A program made the position numbers and the translations under genes. A stretch of DNA of 64,000 nucleotides, taken from positions 69,239 through 133,238 of the forward strand of contig JBDHKD010000007.1 of the NCBI GenBank assembly GCA_039586575.1, in the 5' to 3' direction. How positions within the stretch are numbered: position 1 is the first letter of the stretch; every line of letters starts with the position of its first letter. This DNA is from G020344215 sp039586575. Its GTDB lineage: Bacteria > Gemmatimonadota > Gemmatimonadetes > Palauibacterales > KS3-K002. Positions 63,996 through 64,000 of this stretch are shown piece after piece. The notes under the pieces were generated by a model. It saw only the letters and a program-made list of their open reading frames with translations. It was not told the origin of the DNA and made no database searches.

Positions 63996-64000
63996 CAACT

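Overview
The window reads as a chromosomal segment of a high-GC, Gram-negative, non-photosynthetic bacterium. Diderm features are a predicted outer-membrane barrel protein, a lipoprotein, an ADP-heptose-type glycosyltransferase and BY-kinase exopolysaccharide machinery. A UbiE/MenG methyltransferase implies quinone-based respiration. GTG and TTG starts are frequent, genes are packed with 4-bp overlaps, and most content is housekeeping. Gemmatimonadota (or a neighbouring FCB/Acidobacteriota-like lineage) is my best guess, but this is inference from gene content and base composition; no rRNA is present. I found no rRNA, tRNA, CRISPR array, prophage, insertion sequence or integrase.

Layout. 1-8.0 kb (minus): hflX (cut by the window edge), rarA, cca, an SDR oxidoreductase, a CpsB/YwqE-type PHP phosphatase, a small unknown protein and alaS. 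8.2-13.2 kb (plus): a secreted M16 protease, a glycerophosphodiester phosphodiesterase and a short GlpD-like dehydrogenase. 13.2-23.2 kb (minus): a methyltransferase, a GNAT, recX, recA, ltaE, a degenerate CcmF-like membrane protein, a LOG-like protein, glpK, a small membrane protein, mtnA and maf. 23.3-29.3 kb: a GNAT (plus), then a secreted protein, dtd, glmS and glmM (minus). 29.5-33.6 kb (plus): a Cys/Met-metabolism PLP enzyme, purD, a DUF6064 membrane protein and mutM. 33.6-45.8 kb (minus): a parvulin PPIase with a HupE/UreJ fusion protein, a VapBC-type toxin-antitoxin pair, two tandem DUF3604 proteins, a phosphoesterase, a membrane protein, a chemoreceptor and ubiE.

45.8-49.8 kb (plus) is an ECF sigma factor, its anti-sigma factor and two envelope proteins, with an ECF-like promoter between sigma and anti-sigma. 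49.8-52.1 kb (minus): SAM hydrolase, Mrp/ApbC, and a NifU-domain protein with its own promoter and terminator. 52.4-54.6 kb (plus): a BY-kinase. 54.6-61.2 kb (minus): a two-gene STAS/HATPase module with a PfkB kinase, and separately lepA, a GT9 glycosyltransferase and a ROK kinase. 61.5-63.9 kb (plus): a lipoprotein and a barrel protein.

The most unusual non-coding signal is a recurring set of intergenic tandem repeats with 7-8 bp units (GAGTACT, CAGTAGGT, TCTACTGA, GATTCGGG-like, CTACTCCC). They lie directly 3' of stop codons at five places and usually come with an inverted arm. The most promising possible new systems are the STAS+HATPase / STAS+winged-helix pair at 54.6-56.2 kb, the sigma/anti-sigma envelope cassette at 45.8-49.8 kb, and a CcmF relative that has lost its haem-handling motif at 17.2-19.1 kb.
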